From contig CM106585.1 of assembly GCA_048013815.1 (NCBI GenBank), positions 16,616,001 through 16,680,000 of the forward strand: 64,000 nt of DNA. The letters run 5' to 3'. Position 1 is the first letter of the stretch. Every line of letters begins with the position of its first letter. Of this stretch, positions 30,818 through 41,627 are shown piece after piece. The notes under the pieces were generated by a model that worked only from the letters and a program-made list of their open reading frames with translations, was not told the origin of the DNA and searched no databases. The translations under genes were made by a program, and so were the position numbers. This DNA is from Setoptus koraiensis (taxonomy: Eukaryota > Arthropoda).

Positions 30818-32159
30818 CCACACTGTACAGATCCTCTTCACATATATGTTCACATGTATATAAATGTACATATTTATATATAACGGATAAATATATATAT
30901 TTATCCGTGTAAAAAGATATCTCTCGAAATTTGCAGATCTTCCAAAATTTAGACATATTTGTAAATAAAATTTGCTTTATACATCATTATTCTGTAATAC
31001 TCAGATGTTTAGTGCTTCTATGGACTGTGTAAATTGAAAAACTATAAAAACTGTTCATCTCTGTTTCAGATAAAAAATTCTGGAGGGGGGGGGGGGAGAT
31101 TTATCTAGAGGAATTCGTGACACAACATGTATCAGTATAATCATTTGGTGGCATTACAAAACTCGATTCTATATCTATATACCGCTAATTAGATGAAAAA
31201 GAAAAAAATGAGTTCAGATAGGACGATTCCTGTTGAAGCCGACACAATTCTCATTTACTTCCCTTTCAGTTATTTCTTGGCTTACTTGTTGTCGCTTAGT
31301 CTGTAGTGGGCTGATCACCGAATCGCTTAGAGAAGCACCCATATCAATCGTTGTTTATATGCAAATAAGCACTCGTTGAGGTGCGTTACTTAACCCTTTT
31401 ATGAAGAAATCAATTTCGTTGCTGTGAAAAGTGCCTGACAAGAGATTGTTCAAATTTGGGAACATATGAAACCAGAAAAGACGTTGGTGATTTGGCGGCC
31501 CGCTTCAACACGTTATTGGTGGAACGTACAATGGACACTTTTGTTCAAAATTCTTTGCTTGTTTACAAGCCGTTGTCCAGCTAAAGCGCATAGTGGTCAG
31601 TGATACAGTTGCTCTATTAACACAACAGTCCAGCAAACACACTCACATTCACACAGATCTGCTTGGCTACCTGACAGAACGGCGAGAAGATTGCAAACAA
31701 TCGGCATTCATGACTATAACTAGTAATTAGTGAGTGTATCGCAATGCGTCGTTTCTTTCTCATTGGAATGTCGGTTGGATTGTTTGCTTGGAATTCGACA
31801 ATTACCAAAGGGCGCCATTCTTTGTGCAATATTCAGTGCAATTGTGTGTTAAGTATCGCCGGTGTTTGTTGTTGTTGTTGCTGTTGCTGTATGAGCGGCG
31901 AGTGTGAACATTCTCGAAGGAACAGCTCGAATCAGCAACAACAGCTCGAATCAACAACAACAACAACAACAATTCCAAACTGAAGCGATTCTCGAGAATT
32001 GGCGACTGACCGATGCGGCAACATGTGACCATGTGTAACACAACATTGTGAACACATTGTACAGCGTTTGTGTGTGCATATAGGCCGGCGGGCACCTATA
32101 GTGCACCTATATTGCGACAATGGCAGTATAGTTACACAGCAACGACATTGGTCACAGTC

Positions 32160-32203
<44 letters not shown>

Positions 32204-34403
32204 TGTGTTTAAAATGTCCGATTATTAATCACACACACACACACACACGCACACAGATGAGCATTCTGGTTGTGAGTTGTTTCTGGTTTTGAGTTGTTTC
32301 TGTGAGTCTGGGTTGGTTCTGCGAGTTTGAGTTGGTTTTGTAATGGATGGCGCATTTGAAGCATGTCGTCTATGTCTCTATTATGGCCGCTGGAGAGCGG
32401 TCAATGGCGAAATGGTTAGCGATGTGCGCCACACAATCCGGTGCCTATTACCAGCGATTGCACTTGGTCAAGTCGGTGTAACTTGGCTTGCGGATTGGCA
32501 CAACACAAGCGAGCGGGCGGCGGGCGGGCGGGCGGGTCGGGGCGGATGAAAATTAATTAGTAAGCTTAAGTCATAAGAGGCAACAGGCTGCAGCAACAGG
32601 CCGCAGCATGTCAGCTGATCAGCCTGTTGGCATGAGCGAGATGAAAGATGAACGATGAAACATGAGGCAGGTTGATTATATGCGCGTATCGTTGATTATC
32701 GGCGCACCAGTGCCAATAAAAGTTTCAGCTCACAAGGCATTCACTGGACGCTAGATGCAGGCTTGCAACTTTGTGTCTTGTGTGGATTGGATGGCACATA
32801 TGTATGATGATCACACTATGATGATCATGCTATGATTATCATGGACAACAAGACAAAGTTTGACCAGACATTTGCGCAAATTTTACCTGTTAGCGGCGGC
32901 AGTGGCCACGGGGCTGGCGTTAGTGGGCCAATAGGAAATAATCAACAAACAATCTTAATCTTGCGCTTAATCTTATGCTCGTTGCCCTTGCAACCATGCA
33001 AAAGCAACCATAAGATTGCCAGTGCAACAACAACAGCAACACCAGTGACGCGCGCTGTTGCAGATTGGTTGTGGCGGTTGTTGTTGTTGTTGCTGTGGCT
33101 CATGTTGCAAAGCTGCACGTTCGCTCGGACATATCAGCTTATTTAATCACCCAAAACGAGTGTGCATCGCGCCAAGAAAGCAGCTATGCGGCGCGCATAC
33201 GTAAACTGTACGCCTACAATAGCTGGCCGATTGGATGATGATTTTGTGTCGAATGTGTTTTGTGTGCGTGTGTGTGTGTGTGCGCGCCAGCCAGGTAAGA
33301 GTGTGCGCCAGCCAGGTAAGCGAGCGCCGCTGTGCCGGCCGGCCAGCAGAACGCTTGTTCGGTTGGTGCGGCAGGTAAGCGGCGGGCAGCGAAGGATTCT
33401 CAGGTGTGGATTTACTCTTCTTCTGGGTCTTCTTTATCTTTCTGTGGCCATTCTCTGGGGCTGTGTGTGCGCGTATAATAACCCTCTCTTTGTTGTCGAT
33501 ATTGGCAACATGGTGATCGGCAGCGCCAACGCCAGCACCAACGAGCGCCAGCAACAGGCGTGCTGGTGTGTCAGTGACGAGCAGCAGGCGTAGTCAACAA
33601 CAAAATTGCTTATCTAAAGAGAGTGAGAGCTCACTCTTTACATCCATTAGAGGGAGAGAGTAAAGTACGGTAGTTTGTGTGTCGCTGTTATAGCTGGTTA
33701 TACGGAACGCGCGGAGTGGTTATACAGCGAAATACGGAACACGCAGTGGTTATACAGCGAAATACGGAATGGTTATACAGCGCGCAGAATGTGTGTGTGT
33801 TATAGCTGCTTCGAAATGGTCGATGCGCCGCACACAAGTAACATCCATTTAGAATTATATCTTGTGGCGTTTTCTGGTTGAGTGTGTTCCGCGTTCCATG
33901 ATCAAATCATTTGCGCGAATCATTGGAACCATTCGAATGTCTGGTGTGCCGCTCTATGTTTGCAGAATTTTGCAGCAGAGCTCTGCAGCAGAACGAGCAA
34001 AGAAAAGATGCGCTCCTTCTAACGGTGCTGCTCATCTTGTGCTGCTGCTTCTTTTATTATACTTTCGTTGGCTCGTTTCGGCGCTCGAGCTGCATGAGCC
34101 CGCCGATGCCACGAGCGCCGCTCATGCCAGCTTCTCAGCGTCTCATGCTCTGCTCGAGTGGCGCTGCAGTAGCATGAGGTGGTTAAGATTATATACATTA
34201 TACATACAGTGTGTACACATGTTGTGCATATTTGCAACACACACACACACACACTCACTGCCGGACTGTCCGAACTGCGGGCACAACCAGTCGCTGGTTA
34301 CCAGTCACTGGTTGCCAGTCACTGGTTGCCAGTGGAAGAGAAAGGGAAAAAACGGAGCGCGTTACAACTGACCATCAACTTGTGTCTGTCTATGCAGAAA
34401 ATT

Positions 34404-34495
<92 letters not shown>

Positions 34496-34503
34496 ACGTG
34501 TGC

Positions 34504-34534
<31 letters not shown>

Positions 34535-35037
34535 GAAGACACGCGCTAACACGCACTAGCCAGTGCATATGTGTGTGCGCGTGTGTGTTTGTATATAATA
34601 CAATGGTTACCGCGAATTCATCCTTTATGTGTGTGTGTGTTATGCCAAAGGCAAAACTCGCTGCGGCATCAACAGCAGCATCAACAACAGCAACATCAAC
34701 AGCAACATCAACAGCAGCATCAGCAGTGGCAGCAGCAGCGAGAGACAGCAACCGTCATGCGCAGTTGTCACTTGGCCTACTGATATACATATAAATATAT
34801 GTATATGTATATATCGCATTGTAATCGACAAAACTTACCCACTCAACTTTCAGACCGGCTACAGTGCACACACTGCCCACTGTGTTACAACAGCTCGCAC
34901 TGTTACAGCTCGCACCACCCATCTCACCCACTCACCACCACCCATCATCATCATCGTCATCACATCACCCATTACTACCCATCACACCCCACCACACACA
35001 CGGGCCCCACCGCCGCCGCCGTCACCACCACCACAAC
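30818..35037. other. Noncoding repeat-rich stretch upstream of the bZIP gene
   Basis: No gene recognised. Composition rises in GC from about 31.6 kb. It holds a G13 run at about 31083, a GT repeat at 32159-32208, a CA repeat at 32230-32256, an approximately 30 bp repeat at 33714-33790, a 14 bp repeat at 34283-34334, the longest microsatellite of the window at 34402-34534, and CAACAGCAT triplets at 34670-34745. A pyrimidine run ending TTTCAG at 34853 could be the 3' splice site of a leader exon for the bZIP gene. Confidence 0.5.
34402..34534. repeat. Long (GT)n microsatellite
   Basis: About 130 bp of nearly pure GT with a short GC/TA interruption at about 34491-34506. It gives spurious Val/Cys frames on the plus strand and Thr/His frames on the minus strand. 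Confidence 0.97.
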
Positions 35038-35388
35038 ATGAACAAAATCATGGACCCCGAGCAGCCCCTCGATTTCAGTGTCAAGTCACCTTGCAGCGGC
35101 AGCAGCGGCATCAGCACAAGTAGCAGCTCGTCGAGGAAACGCGCAAGCCAATTGCCAGATAGCCAAAAGGACGACACATATTGGGAGAGGAGAAAGAAAA
35201 ACAACGAGGCCGCCAAGAGGAGCAGAGACTGCAGACGCCAAAAGGAGGAAGAAACGAGAAAGAAGGCGCTCTATTTGGAGGCCGAAAATTACACGCTCAG
35301 ATACAAATTGGCCAATCTCGAGGAGGAGCTCCAATTCAAATCAAACTGCCCAAATTGCAGCAAGTCCAAGGGAGAAAAGTATTATTGA
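35038..35388 (+). CDS. PAR/giant-type bZIP transcription factor
   Basis: A 116-residue protein from ATG 35038. KDDTYWERRKKNNEAAKRSRD at residues 44-64 is the extended basic region of PAR/NFIL3/giant bZIP factors. The basic region ends DCRR where most relatives have DARR. The zipper is short (Leu80, Leu87, Leu94, plus Leu98), and a CPNC pair sits in the tail. PLDFSVK at residues 10-16 resembles the PxDLS motif that recruits the corepressor CtBP, which would fit a giant-like repressor. The frame is open upstream to the TTTCAG at 34853, so a His/Pro/Ser-rich N-terminal extension from another exon is possible. Codons are GC-rich, unlike the genes at 16-31 kb. AATAAA lies 40 nt after the stop (35429-35434). 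Confidence 0.85.
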   Translation: MNKIMDPEQPLDFSVKSPCSGSSGISTSSSSSRKRASQLPDSQKDDTYWERRKKNNEAAKRSRDCRRQKEEETRKKALYLEAENYTLRYKLANLEEELQFKSNCPNCSKSKGEKYY

Positions 35389-35509
35389 ACACACAATTCA
35401 CTTTCCAAATGTTTGCCTTCAACTTTCGAATAAAGAAACTTATAATTTTAACAATAATCTCAGCAGCAACTTGTCTTGTAATCAGAGCAACTGTTGCGTG
35501 CTTCTCGTA

Positions 35510-35615
35510 TTTATCCCATTCATTGCGGGCTACAATTTGTCGTATTAATCCCATTCATTGCGGGCTACAATTGGTCGTATTTACCCCATTCATTGTGAGC
35601 TACAACTTGTGGCCC
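35510..35615. repeat. Tandem repeat, unit about 37 bp, three copies
   Basis: Three copies containing CCCATTCATTGCGGGCTACAA, diverging slightly from left to right. Confidence 0.85.
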
Positions 35616-36179
35616 GTCGCGCGTAATTTGTCGTATTTGTCGTATTCATTGTTCATTGCGATTCGCAGCTCGTCGTGCGCAATTGTCACATAATGTTTTC
35701 GCGTCGCGCCTAACGCAACTTGTGGCTGCCCCCCACAGGCGCGTTTGTTCTATCGCGGGCACGGTGGCGCGCTGCGGTTGCGTCTTGCAGCGTCTCGCAT
35801 TGTGACCGGCATTGCGTCTCGCGTTGGAGCCGCTTGCGTCTTGCGAGTCGCTCGCGTCTCGGGACTCACGAGTTGTGAGTCACGAGTTGTGAGTCCGGGA
35901 GGGGGGCGGCAGCGGCACTCTCACTTGCTGGCAGCGAGTGGCTGCCCAACAGGCCGCGTTGAGTCGTGCGCGCCGCTTGCGAACTCTAGCCACCGTGCAC
36001 ATGTAACAATAGCGCCAATTCGGCAAATTCGCCAAATTGTGCAACATTGTGCGTTAACACATGCGCCACAAGTAGCGGCGGCAGCGTGTTGCATTGCGAT
36101 CATTTGTCGCTCTCAACTTGAGAGTCTCAAGTCAGCGACCGTCGCTGCTATCGTTACTGTTACTTGCTGTGCCTGCATA

Positions 36180-36236
36180 CTAACACCAATACTAACACCA
36201 ATACTAACACCAATACTAATACCAATACTAATACTA
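36180..36236. repeat. ACCAATACTAAC minisatellite
   Basis: About five copies of a 12 bp unit, the last ones shortened to 6 bp steps. Confidence 0.9.
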
Positions 36237-36465
36237 TGATAGTAAGCATAGAGAGCGTAACACTTTTTCGAGAATGTCGACGCACGGACCAGCTAGCTAT
36301 CGAGAGACTATCGCACGATAATGACGCGTTGCGTGACGGCGCTGAGTCGGCCAAAGGTCGGCCGTGTGGCGACAACTTGCGTGGCCGCACTGCCGCCGGA
36401 GTCGCATAACCGGCGCTGCCGCGTAATCGCTGCTCGCATCAACGTAAACAACCTAAACCATCTTG

Positions 36466-36533
36466 CCTACAACCAACAAAATCTTGCCTTACAACCAACA
36501 AAATCTTGCCTTACGACCAACAAAATCTTGCAA
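36466..36533. repeat. 22 bp tandem repeat, three copies
   Basis: Copies of ACCAACAAAATCTTGCCTTA with single changes, in the presumed laminin 5' region. Confidence 0.85.
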
Positions 36534-36719
36534 ATAATCGCCAATTATCGCCAATTTTCACCAATTATCTCACCAGTTATCGCAAGCTATCTCAGGCTAT
36601 CACACGAGCTATCACAAGCCGTCGCAAGCCGTCACAAGCGGATTACTGCAAGTTGTCGCGCGGATCGCTCAATCAAATTATTACAAATTATTACAAATCA
36701 ACCAAACCATTCGTCGGCC

Positions 36720-37457
36720 ATGTTGTTGTTGATCGCGATAACAATGCTGGCCTGGTGCACGGCCGCTTGCCGCTCAGATCCACAGCAGCCGCAGCACCAC
36801 CATCACCACCAGTATCAGGCGGAGGAGGACGCCATGACACAGCACAACAGCAAGCTAGAGCTAAAGTCTTGCTACAAACACAACAATCAGCCCCAATTGT
36901 GCCTGTCCACATTCTACAACATTGCGTACGGGCGCACGCTTGACGTTACAAACACTTGTGGCATGCCAGACAAGGGCAAACAGGAATTCTTCACCACAGA
37001 CACCAATACGCTGGACAATTGCGATGCCACACACGATAAATATGCCCATCTACCTAGGCACATGACAGACTCAAACGACAAAACATGGTGGCAAAGCGAA
37101 ACAATGGCCGACGGTATCAAACAGGTCAATCTCACCATGAACTTGAAGAAACGCTTTGTTATATCGTACATATTTCTCAAATTCAAATCGCCTAGACCCG
37201 AGAGCATGGCCATCTACAAACAGAACAAGGTCGGGGGGCCGTGGCTGCCCTACAGGTACTACAGCACGCTATGTCCGCAACAGTATAAAACGAGGGATCT
37301 CAGAAGGATTGTTAACACGACCAAAAACGAAGATCTCGCCGTACCGCTCTGCTCCTCGGACGCTGGCTCAATTTCGCCTCTCACGGGGGGCGAGATACTG
37401 TTCTCGCCGCTCAAAGAGAGACCAGGAAGAAATCCCGACCACATACCCGTGCTAAGA
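36720..37457 (+). CDS. LAMC1: Laminin gamma exon 1
   Basis: Signal peptide and most of the LN domain. It ends after VLR in phase 0, donor GTGAGT at 37458. Codons are GC-rich. Confidence 0.9.
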
Positions 37458-40400
37458 GTGAGTTGCTGCAACCATAATCGTAAACAATAACAACAATCAA
37501 ACTCGCTACTGCTGCTGCTGCTGCAACGTCTTTGATCATTATCGACTTATCTTATCAAATCAAATTATGCATTCTTGTTTTCCGCTCCTGCATCTAACCT
37601 CTCCAATCTGATTATCATCCCGATCATCATCATCCCGATCGTCCTCATCACCACCACCATCATCGTCATCACCACGATCATCATCGTGACCATTGTCATC
37701 GTGATCATCATCACCACTATCTTCCCTATCATCATGCTAGGAATTTATTGGCGCGGCTGGCATCCGCATATCCCTTGATGGGATGAACACCTTCGGTGAT
37801 GAAATTGTTCATGGAAACATCGATATTAAACAAAAATATTTTTATGCAATTATTGACATATCTGTTGGGGGATAGTGAGTATTATATATCATTGAATCTT
37901 GGTAGTTTGTCTTGTCAATTTGAAACTTTTAACTTCTTATCAATTCTGATCAACTCCTATCTGAACCATATCAGTTGTGACTGCAATGGACATGCGTCGC
38001 ACTGTAATCCTATTGAGCCAGGCTCGGAAGAGTTTAAGTGTTCGTGCGAGCATAACACTTGGGGAGAAGATTGTCAACTATGTGCACCATTCTACCAGGA
38101 CGCCCCCTGGGGACCAGGTACTGAGTTGAACGCAAATGATTGTAAAAGTAAGTAAAGTTCCGATATCAAAACTAAGAAGTGGGTGGCTGAAGGCACACCT
38201 TCTCAATTCTATTATAACGGGGGTTAGATATGCGAGATGTATGCACTAGAATACTACAGGGCATCGTAGCCTTCTTCGAACAAACGCACACAAGCTAAAA
38301 CAACTTTTTCCAAGGGTCTCTAGTGGATCAAGTTAGTTTAATGTCGCCCACGCAATATCGAATTCAGCGATGGGTAGCTCGAGAAACACTTGAGGGGAAA
38401 AAGCGGTCTTATCCCTGTTACTTCTAAATAGGGGATGAACATATGCTTACTTTTCTCAAGTCAATCTCCTACCTGATGAGCTAACTACGCGTACAATGGA
38501 TCCTGAGTCTCGTCTACTATTCGTTACGAAAATACTGACACACAAGGCAAAGGTTGCTTCTGATATCTGATAGTATTTTGGAACTTGGGAATTTGCATTG
38601 GACATTCAGAAATTTGGATCGTTGCATAATTTTTTGTTTCAATTTGAATCCAGAGCCATAAAGGAACCTATTATTATCACTTAAGCTCGCTTCAGGTAAC
38701 AGGTGGCCACGACGATCACATTCGCACAATTGGACGCCGGACTTGATTTTGGACTATAATCAATTTAATCTATGGAGATAAAATATGACAATATTATCTT
38801 GACTGTTTAAACCGACACCCCTAATAGCCTATGGGATAAATCTTCAGATACTTGTTAGAAAAACTTAAGGATTTATTCGATACTCCTATTTGAAGAAACA
38901 ACCTTTGCAAAAATGTCATATTGTCTAAAAAGGACTGTGCTCTTCACGCTAGTATACTTCTATTGTCTTGCAGATCTTCTCTCATACCTGACCTCTGCTC
39001 AAGATGTGCCTGGCAAGATGTGGACCGGGTCAAAATGGGAAGGTGATTTTCGATTGATTTTTTTATTTGATATCTTGACACGGCGAGATGGTGACTAAGG
39101 CGGCCTAATTACGCAATATCCTGTTCTAACCCAATTTTTCTTTACTCTTTATCTCTCCTACGAACGATAAAATTTAGTTTGCAACTGTAACGATAAGTCA
39201 GATAAATGCGTCTTTGATGCAGAATTATTCAGGACCACCGGACATGGAGGGCGCTGCTTAGAATGTCGCGACAACACAGATGGTCCTCACTGTGAGAAGT
39301 GTAAACAAGGATACTATTTTGATAAGACTACAAAACAGTGCCAATTGTGTGGCTGCGACGCGTTAGGAACTGAGACATCTTCAAGTGGTTTCTCAATATT
39401 TAGCTTTGGTGCCTCCCCATCCAACAATACTCTACCAGACTGTGATGTAATAACCGGTCAATGCAAATGTAAGCCACGTGTTGGCGGGAGAACTTGTGAC
39501 CGATGCATGGAGGGCTACTTTGGTGTTCATGATGGCTGTAAAAAATGTGACTGTGATCCGATTGGTTGCACTGAGAGTGTCTGTGATCCTTCAGACGGTC
39601 GCTGTCTTTGCAAGCCTGGTGTCACTGGAGAAAAATGCAATAAATGTATGGATTTGCATTATGGATTTTCTGCGAATGGCTGCTCCAAATGTGATTGTGA
39701 CACTGAAGGTTCACTTGCCTCACAGTGTGATGAGAATGGCCAGTGCCAATGCAAACCAAACTTGGAAGGATTAAAATGCGATCGGTGTAAAGAAAATATG
39801 CACAATAAACAAATTGGTTGCGAAGATTGCGGGCCTTGTTATCAAATTGTTCAATTGGGAGTGGAGCATCATCGAAAAATGTTGAAAAATCTTACCGACA
39901 TGATAAACAACATAGAGAACAGCCCTCAGACTATACAAGATCCAGAGTTCAATCGTCAACTGCTAGATCTAATAAACAAGGTTGATATTCTAGCTAGCCA
40001 AGCAGAGGTTGCTCAATCTGTCGAACTAAATTTATTAAGTCAGCTAGATAACCTAGCTCAACGGATAAAAAAAATCAGAGACTCTTCAGAAGTTGTCTCA
40101 AGACATCTTGATTCCACACGCCCAATGCTCGATGAAGCTAGGGATAATGTGACAACAGCCGAAAATATTCTGAAGAGAATTCAGGATGAGCTTCTCCGGG
40201 CCGGAAATCATATCCGTATAGATGGTCAAGCAGCAATATTAAAAGCCAATGAAAGATCTCAAAGATTGGGGGAACATTATAAGCATATTTCAGAAATGGC
40301 CAAACAATCGCGTGCTATAGCCGAGGATCATAGATCGCAGGCTGAGACCATTCTGTCATTAGCTAATCAAGCGCTAAGAAATTCTAGCGAGGCTTTCAAT

Positions 40401-41627
40401 CTCGCAAAAGATGCTGTGGTAACGCACGAAGCCCACGCAAAAAATATTCAGTTATTGAATGCTGCCCTAAAGGAGGCGGTTGAACTGATGGAAAGAACGC
40501 AGAAGATGTCGATTGAGTCGAATGCGCAAGCAAAGAAAGCTTATGAAGAAGCTCTAGCTCTATTCACGGCCATCAAGAACCTGGAACTTTCTCCATATGA
40601 CCTAGATAAACTTCGAAATGAAGCAAATGACCATCTCAAGAATGCAAGAAGACTCCAAACAGAGGTGGAAGAATTTTTGAAGAGGCATCGTCAACTGTTA
40701 GATTCTACTTTCATCACTATGCAAGAAATGAAAGACCTCCTGGAAGAAACCAGGCGGCAGCAGCAAATAACCGACAAACAATTGGCAGATATCGATAAAA
40801 CTATACAAGAGTCCAAGGCCGCTCTAGCATCCGGCGAGAAGATACTAAAAGATGGCATGGATACTCTCAAGGCATTGAAAGAATTCGACGTCCTAGTTGA
40901 AAGAAGTAGGCTTGAATCTGTTACTGCGTTGAAGATGATTCCCCAGATTAGAAAAATAATTTCCGACGCCGAGAACAAAACACGAGAAGCTGAAGGAAAG
41001 TTGGCTACAGCTCTCGAGGATGCAACGGACGCGAGGGACATCGCTCGCAATGCATTCGAGATTGCTAACAAAACTATAATTGATGCACAACAAATTCGAA
41101 GTCTTGCATCTGAACTCAAAGATAAATCTACTCAGCTCCGACAACAAACTAAAGAGTTGGCTGACAACGTCAATGCAACTGATGCAATGATGACACAGTA
41201 TGAAAATATAGCTAGAGTTGATGGTGAAATGTCTCAAAAAGTTCTTCGAGATGCTAATCAGGCCGCCAACTCAGCTCAAAATGCAACAGACACCGCCAGA
41301 TTTTTGCTAAATTTATTGGGACCATTACTCAAGTCTATCGATGAAATGGAGGGTATAAATCCCAAACAATTAGCGGATTTGGAATCTTTACTGGCAAATC
41401 TGAAGAAGATGTATGCTGATAGTGGCATCAGGAGCTGGCTGGACAAGGTACAAGATGACCTTGCGAAACAAAAATTAAAATTCAAAATGTATGAAGCCGA
41501 AATTGAATGGCTCAAAAATGAAGTGGCGAACATAAGGGAGATAAGAGACTCTTTGCCTGATAAATGTTTTAAAAGAGAACGCCTTGAAGTTGAAAGTGCT
41601 AATAGTAAACCTAGTGATTGGAATTAA
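36720..41627 (+). CDS. LAMC1: Laminin gamma chain, short form lacking the L4 domain (four coding exons)
   Basis: Exons 36720-37457, 37741-37874, 37975-38147 and 39178-41627 join in frame to give 1164 residues. A gamma chain pairs with alpha and beta chains in basement membrane. Residues 1-17 are a signal peptide. The laminin N-terminal polymerisation domain runs to about 290 (WWQSETM, RPESMAIYK, ISPLTGGEILFSPL, NTFGDE). LE1 is 292-348, LE2 350-404, LE3 406-471, LE4 472-519, LE5 520-570, then a coiled coil to about 1145. CDCDTEGS-type LE5 and the DSLPDKCF end match gamma chains, with the C-terminal cysteine that bonds to beta. Human LAMC1 has 1609 residues, eleven LE modules and an L4 domain; here LE3-L4-LE8, including the nidogen-binding module, are missing. 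The tail is about ten residues longer than in human and ends SDWN, with Asp at the third-last place where integrin-binding gamma1 has Glu. Confidence 0.9.
37458..37740 (+). other. Laminin gamma intron 1 with AG-free body
   Basis: A 283 nt intron. After the donor there is no AG dinucleotide until the acceptor CTAG at 37737-37740. It includes ATC-repeat DNA (about 37610-37735) downstream of a CTAAC branch-like word near 37594. Confidence 0.8.
37741..37874 (+). CDS. LAMC1: Laminin gamma exon 2
   Basis: End of the LN domain (GIRISLDGMNTFGDE through AIIDISVGG), phase 0 to phase 2, donor GTGAGT. The next intron is 100 nt. Confidence 0.88.
37975..38147 (+). CDS. LAMC1: Laminin gamma exon 3
   Basis: Encodes LE1 (CDCNGHASHC through NANDCK). 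Acceptor TATCAG, donor GTAAGT; the codon split at the 5' side restores Tyr before CDC. Confidence 0.9.
38148..39177 (+). other. Laminin gamma intron 3
   Basis: A 1.03 kb intron with a clear 3' end (CTAAC, pyrimidine run, TTTAG). It holds a signal-peptide-like open frame at 38913-39098, listed separately. Confidence 0.8.
38913..39055 (+). other. Candidate alternative first exon with signal-peptide-like frame
   Basis: ATG 38913 opens a frame with a basic start, a hydrophobic stretch (TVLFTLVYFYCLADLLSYL) and a polar region. A GT preceded by AAG lies in phase 1 in TGGGAAGGTGATT (about 39042), matching the phase of exon 4. The donor is weak, so this is only a possibility. Confidence 0.2.
39178..41627 (+). 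CDS. LAMC1: Laminin gamma exon 4
   Basis: Encodes LE2-LE5 and the entire coiled coil in one 2.45 kb exon. Codons are AT-rich, in contrast to exon 1. AATAAA at 41832-41837. Confidence 0.93.

Larger units (their letters stand above)
35389..36719. other. Intergenic repeat-rich DNA between the bZIP and laminin genes
   Basis: Contains the bZIP poly(A) signal and several tandem duplications: an approximately 37 bp unit three times at 35510-35615, ACCAATACTAAC units at 36180-36236, an approximately 22 bp unit three times at 36466-36533, and TATCNCAAGC-type units to about 36650. It probably also includes the laminin promoter and leader. Confidence 0.5.

Noticed and set aside
34211-34751. Val/Cys and His/Thr repeat proteins
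   Set aside because: Readings of the long GT microsatellite.
39345-39480. Missed exons in the laminin gamma LE3 region
   Set aside because: The reading frame is continuous from LE2 to LE5 within one exon, with no splice sites needed.
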